The notes beneath the pieces were generated by a model, which saw only the letters and a list, made by a program, of their open reading frames with translations, made no database searches and was not told the DNA's origin. A stretch of DNA of 10,779 nucleotides from JBFMFH01 sp040752275 (GTDB lineage Bacteria; Acidobacteriota; Vicinamibacteria; Vicinamibacterales; JAKQTR01): assembly GCA_040752275.1 (NCBI GenBank), contig JBFMFH010000018.1, positions 1-10,779 of the forward strand. Reading direction: 5' to 3'. Positions 8,306 to 10,779 of the stretch are shown piece by piece; position 1 is the stretch's first letter; each line of letters opens with the position of its first letter. The position numbers were made by a program, and so were the translations under genes.

Positions 8306-8315
8306 GGTCACTCCC

Positions 8316-8348
<33 letters not shown>

Positions 8349-8353
8349 TCCCA

Positions 8354-8359
8354 TATAAT
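8354..8359 (+). promoter_or_regulatory. Consensus -10 (TATAAT) for a probably leaderless symporter mRNA
   Basis: A perfect TATAAT ends 8 nt before the symporter ATG at 8368. The intervening bases are CCCGCCCC, with no purine-rich ribosome binding site. A start of transcription 6-8 nt after the hexamer would fall at or just before the ATG, giving a leaderless message. No TTGACA-like -35 is present at 16-18 bp; that position is occupied by the heptamer array. Confidence 0.6.
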
Positions 8360-8367
8360 CCCGCCCC

Positions 8368-10029
8368 ATGACGCTCCACGCCGTCGACTACGCGATCATC
8401 GTCGTGTACTTCGTCTTCGTGCTGGGCATCGGGGTCGCGCTCAAGCGCTTCATGCGGACCAGCCTCGACTTCTTCGAGTCGGGCCGCAGCCTGGCGGCCT
8501 GGATCACCGGTCTGGCCTTCATCTCGGCGAACCTCGGGGCGCAGGAAGTGATCGGCATGGCGGCCAGCGGCGCCAAGTACGGGATCATGACCAGTCACTT
8601 CTACTGGGTCGGCGCGATCCCGGCGATGATCTTCGTCGGCGTCTTCATGATGCCGTTCTATTACGGCAGCCGGGCCCATTCGGTGCCCGAGTATCTACGG
8701 CTGCGCTTCGACGAGAAGACTCGCGCGCTCAACGCGATCTCCTTCGCGGTCATGACGCTCTTCTCGTCCGGCATCAGCATGTATGTCATGGGCCGGCTGT
8801 TCCAGCTCCTCCTCGGCTGGGACATCAATCTCAGCATCTTCGTCTCGGCCATCGTCGTGCTCGTGTACATCCTGCTGGGTGGATTGACCAGCTCGATCTA
8901 CAACGAGGTCGTGCAGTTCTTCCTGATTGTGTTCGGGTTCCTGCCTCTGGCGTTCCTCGGCGTGGCGGCCGCCGGAGGGTGGACGGGTCTCGAGGCGCGA
9001 TTGGCCACCATGGCCACGGACGCGGGATACGCCGCCGGCGCATGGACGCAGTCGTGGCAGCACACCGGATCGCCCCAGGCCAATCCCATGGGCGTGGAGT
9101 GGTTCGGCGTAGCGATGGGGCTCGGCTTCGTGCTGTCGTTCGGCTACTGGTGCACCGACTTCCTGGTCGTCCAGCGCGCCATGGCAGCCGGATCGATGAA
9201 TGCTGCACGCAGGACGCCGATCATCGCGGCGGTCCCGAAGATGTTCTTCCCGCTGCTGGTCATCCTGCCGGGGATGGTCGCCATCGCGCTCCTGCCCGCC
9301 GGGGCTTTCGTCTTCAACGGGAAGACTGACTACAACATGACGATGCCGCTCATGCTGCAGAGGTTCTACCCGCCCGGCCTGCTGGGCCTCGGGCTGACGG
9401 CGCTCCTGGCCAGCTTCATGTCGGGCATGGCGGGCAACGTGACGGCGTTCAACACGGTCTGGACCTACGACATCTACAAGCCGTACATACGCCCGCAGGC
9501 TTCGGACGGCCACCTGATGTGGATGGGCCGGATGGCAACGATCTTCGGTACGCTGGCCAGCGTCGGCACGGCGTACGTCGCGATGCAGTTCGGGAACATC
9601 ATGGACCTGCTCCAGCTGGTCTTCTCGTTCATCAACGCGCCGCTGTTCGCGACGTTCTTGCTCGGGATGTTCTGGGTGCGCACAACACCACACGGTGCGT
9701 TCTGGGGCCTCGTGTCTGGAACCGGGGCCGCCGCCGTCCATTACGCGCTCACGGGTGTCGGCGCAGAGGGAACTGTGGGTCTGCACGCGTATAGGTCGGA
9801 TATGGCCCAGAACTTCTGGGGCGCGATCTGGGCGTGGACGACGTGCTTCGCGGCCACCATCTTGATCAGCCTCGTGACCCGGCCTCGCGACTCCGCGGAG
9901 TTGAAGGGCCTCGTGTACTCGCTTACCCCGCGCATTCGCGAGGAGGGCGTCGTGTGGTACCGCCGCCCTGCACCGCTAGCCGTCGTCGTCGGCCTCGCCG
10001 CGGTGCTGCTGAACCTGTACTTCTGGTAA
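8368..10029 (+). CDS. Sodium:solute symporter, SSS family (SGLT-like), 553 aa
   Basis: This is an inner-membrane secondary transporter of the LeuT fold, expected to import a small solute with Na+. The sequence is almost continuous membrane helices, about 13-14 by eye, with short loops. The first helix region SLAAWITGLAFISANLGAQE matches the vSGLT 'sugar and Na+' helix. FGYWCTDFLVVQR (258-270) and AAVPKMFFPLLVILPG with K291 match its middle helices, and WTYDIYKPYI and FLLGMFWVRTT match its C-terminal half. Aligned from memory to Vibrio vSGLT, N55, K291 and Q416 keep sugar-contact residues, but E60 replaces Gln69, Y79 replaces Glu88 and D264 replaces Asn260. Galactose is therefore not a safe substrate call. 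Start ATG 8368 is the only good start and has no ribosome binding site (see the TATAAT feature). The gene is exactly bracketed by the inverted 58-bp repeats. Confidence 0.93.
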   Translation: MTLHAVDYAIIVVYFVFVLGIGVALKRFMRTSLDFFESGRSLAAWITGLAFISANLGAQEVIGMAASGAKYGIMTSHFYWVGAIPAMIFVGVFMMPFYYGSRAHSVPEYLRLRFDEKTRALNAISFAVMTLFSSGISMYVMGRLFQLLLGWDINLSIFVSAIVVLVYILLGGLTSSIYNEVVQFFLIVFGFLPLAFLGVAAAGGWTGLEARLATMATDAGYAAGAWTQSWQHTGSPQANPMGVEWFGVAMGLGFVLSFGYWCTDFLVVQRAMAAGSMNAARRTPIIAAVPKMFFPLLVILPGMVAIALLPAGAFVFNGKTDYNMTMPLMLQRFYPPGLLGLGLTALLASFMSGMAGNVTAFNTVWTYDIYKPYIRPQASDGHLMWMGRMATIFGTLASVGTAYVAMQFGNIMDLLQLVFSFINAPLFATFLLGMFWVRTTPHGAFWGLVSGTGAAAVHYALTGVGAEGTVGLHAYRSDMAQNFWGAIWAWTTCFAATILISLVTRPRDSAELKGLVYSLTPRIREEGVVWYRRPAPLAVVVGLAAVLLNLYFW

Positions 10030-10047
10030 GGGGAGTGTGGTGGGGTT

Positions 10048-10121
10048 GCGAATCCCGAATCCCGCCTGCCACGACGAAGCCTCGCGGCAGCGAGCTTGGC
10101 GAAGTCGGGAATCCCGAATCC
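10048..10121 (+). repeat. Intergenic repeat element, copy 2
   Basis: Bases 10048-10105 match copy 1 (8232-8289, opposite strand) perfectly, with weaker similarity to 10121 and perhaps to about 10130. The hairpin core is AAG-c-CTCGC (10077-10085), loop GGCA, then GCGAG-CTT (10090-10097). The core is bordered on both sides by the same heptamer phase: AATCCCGAATCCCG at 10051-10064 and AATCCCGAATCC at 10110-10121. This looks like a target duplication or a heptamer tract split by an insertion. It lies 18 bp after the symporter stop and fills most of the 119-bp gap before the 65-aa gene. Confidence 0.9.
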
Positions 10122-10148
10122 TGGCAGGTTGTGTTGACAGGTATTGAT

Positions 10149-10346
10149 ATGACCTTGGACCTCCGTCTCCCCCTGGGACTCCTGTTCACGATCCTCGGGT
10201 TGCTGCTCTCGGCGTACGGCCTGCTGAGCGATTCGGCGGTGTATCAGATCTCCCTCGGCGTGAACGTGAATCTCTGGACCGGCCTCGGCATGGCGGCATT
10301 CGGCGCGCTGATGCTGGCCGGCGCGGGCAGGGCCGCAAGACGATGA
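10149..10346 (+). CDS. Small two-helix membrane protein downstream of the symporter, 65 aa
   Basis: The reading frame is open from far upstream (9834), but that part overlaps the symporter and the repeat. The natural start is ATG 10149, giving MTLDLRLPLGLLFTILGLLLSAYGLL. This is one membrane helix, then a short loop with a SLGVNVNLWTG motif (about residues 38-48). A second helix (LGMAAFGALMLAGAG) and a basic tail, RAARR, follow. AGGT at 10139-10142 is a weak ribosome binding site 6 nt before the ATG. The NVNLW signature between two helices resembles small proteins I recall next to SSS symporters in Acidobacteriota, so it may be a transporter partner; this is inference. The 119-bp gap holding the repeat means cotranscription with the symporter is possible but not assured. 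Function is unknown. Confidence 0.75.
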   Translation: MTLDLRLPLGLLFTILGLLLSAYGLLSDSAVYQISLGVNVNLWTGLGMAAFGALMLAGAGRAARR

Positions 10347-10397
10347 TGCGCCCGGAGGAGACCCCGGGGGCGACCTTGTCGGTGTCGAGGGATTGAC

Positions 10398-10443
10398 CTC
10401 CAGGGCCGCCTTCGACTTCGCTCAGGCCAGGAGGGCCCTGGGG
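10398..10443. repeat. REP-like palindromic element containing CCTTCGACTTCGCTCAGG
   Basis: CTCCAGGGCC (10398-10407) pairs with GGCCCTGGGG (10434-10443), with one G-T pair, to form a 10-bp stem. The loop contains the 18-mer CCTTCGACTTCGCTCAGG (10409-10426). From general knowledge this string, or its complement CCTGAGCGAAGTCGAAGG, recurs between genes in many unrelated GC-rich bacteria and yields spurious peptides such as FDFAQ and LSEVEG. That identification is recollection and was not searched. Confidence 0.55.
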
Positions 10444-10509
10444 CTGGTTCTGAAGCCAGGGGTCCGAGGCCCAGGGCGAGGGCGCGTGTCTGTGCCACGG
10501 GACAAAGGT

Positions 10510-10544
10510 CCGGTGGAGCCCCGCGTGCGGCGGGGTTCCACCGG
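10510..10544. terminator. Strong 15-bp hairpin between convergent genes
   Basis: CCGGTGGAGCCCCGC (10510-10524) pairs with GCGGGGTTCCACCGG (10530-10544) around a 5-nt GTGCG loop, with one G-T pair. It is the strongest simple hairpin found in the window, and it lies 163 bp after the 65-aa gene and 47 bp beyond the stop of the minus-strand receptor. There is no T run on either strand, so it is not a textbook intrinsic terminator, but a bidirectional termination or mRNA-end-protecting role is likely. Confidence 0.6.
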
Positions 10545-10591
10545 TCACACCGGTCAGCCCGAGTCGAGCCGCCCGGCGGTCAGGGAGGGAC

Positions 10592-10779
10592 TCACCAGTT
10601 GAAGCGGATCATGATCTGACCCAGCCGGCCGCCCGGATCGTACGTGTTGCTCGGGTCCGTGTAGCCGCTCGTCACCTGGAAGATCGTCGACCCACTGCCC
10701 GGATTGGCGACCGGGTTGAAGTTGACCGCATCGAACAGGTTGAGCACGTCCACCCGGACCTCGATGTTCATCGGGCCCC
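10592..10779 (-). CDS. TonB-dependent receptor, C-terminal fragment (61 aa visible, gene continues past the window)
   Basis: Only the 3' end is inside the window; the stop TGA is at 10594-10592 on the minus strand. The visible translation starts GPMNIEVRVDVLNLFDAVNF and ends GGRLGQIMIRFNW. The segment VDVLNLFDAVNFNPV is the penultimate barrel-strand motif of Oar-like TonB-dependent receptors. It corresponds to RWEIFNLFNTVNFGMP in the complete receptor at 75-3677. The last strand (RLGQIMIRFNW) ends in an aromatic residue, here Trp and not the commoner Phe, as needed for outer-membrane insertion. The substrate cannot be inferred from this fragment. It is clearly a different protein from the first receptor. 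Confidence 0.85.
   Translation of the reverse strand, partial: GPMNIEVRVDVLNLFDAVNFNPVANPGSGSTIFQVTSGYTDPSNTYDPGGRLGQIMIRFNW

Larger units (their letters stand above)
10347..10591. other. 245-bp spacer between convergent genes
   Basis: No gene was recognised in this stretch between the 65-aa gene (plus) and the receptor 3' end (minus). It holds a REP-like inverted repeat (10398-10443) and a long terminator-like hairpin (10510-10544). Reading frames through it, such as plus-strand 10393-10602, are low-complexity products of these repeats. Confidence 0.6.

Noticed and set aside
8234..8311. N-terminal extension of the aminotransferase to the GTG at 8311
   Set aside because: The extra residues are the translation of an intergenic repeat that gives the same peptide (RIPPATTKPRGSELGEVG) from copy 2. 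The gggga run upstream abuts the GTG with no spacing.
10134..10139. Perfect TTGACA before the 65-aa gene as a -35 box
   Set aside because: It is only 9 nt from the ATG, and a matching -10 would fall inside the gene at about 10157-10162, where GC-rich sequence shows none.
9834..10148. N-terminal extension of the 65-aa protein into the symporter and repeat copy 2
   Set aside because: It overlaps the symporter out of frame and then runs through the repeat. The hydrophobic helix pattern starts at ATG 10149.

Overview
The window looks like a piece of an Acidobacteriota chromosome, probably from the Vicinamibacteria or a close relative. This is judged from the very GC-rich coding style, Oar-like TonB-dependent receptors with an N-terminal carboxypeptidase-regulatory-like domain, characteristic small membrane proteins, and short intergenic repeats. 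No rRNA, tRNA, CRISPR array, transposase or phage gene is visible. The taxonomic call is an inference from recognised protein styles, not from a marker gene.

Layout. A complete Oar-like TonB-dependent outer-membrane receptor (75-3677, minus) is transcribed away from a secreted glycogen-debranching-like glycosidase (3908-6580, plus), with a 230-bp divergent promoter region between them. After a 227-bp spacer comes a 66-aa membrane protein (6808-7008, plus). It converges on a PLP-dependent class I/II aminotransferase (7136-8233, minus). The aminotransferase is divergent from a sodium:solute symporter (8368-10029, plus), which is followed by a 65-aa two-helix membrane protein (10149-10346, plus). 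A 245-bp repeat- and hairpin-bearing spacer then separates this from the 3' end of a second TonB-dependent receptor (10592-10779, minus), which runs off the window.

How the genes fit together. The receptor, the exported glucosidase-like enzyme and the SSS symporter would make a plausible route for capturing, trimming and importing a carbohydrate. No shared operon or common regulator is visible, and the aminotransferase has no obvious link, so this is inference only.

The most unusual content is between the genes. A 58-bp perfect inverted repeat (8232-8289 and 10048-10105, similar over about 74 bp) flanks the symporter gene exactly. One copy supplies the most likely start codon of the aminotransferase. 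Heptanucleotide tandem repeats of four different sequences occur only in the gene gaps: CAGAATT, GGAGACA, CTACTGT and GGGATTC. The symporter has a perfect TATAAT 8 nt before its ATG and no ribosome binding site, which suggests a leaderless mRNA. I see no clear new defence or enzymatic system. The repeat family is the best candidate for something undescribed.
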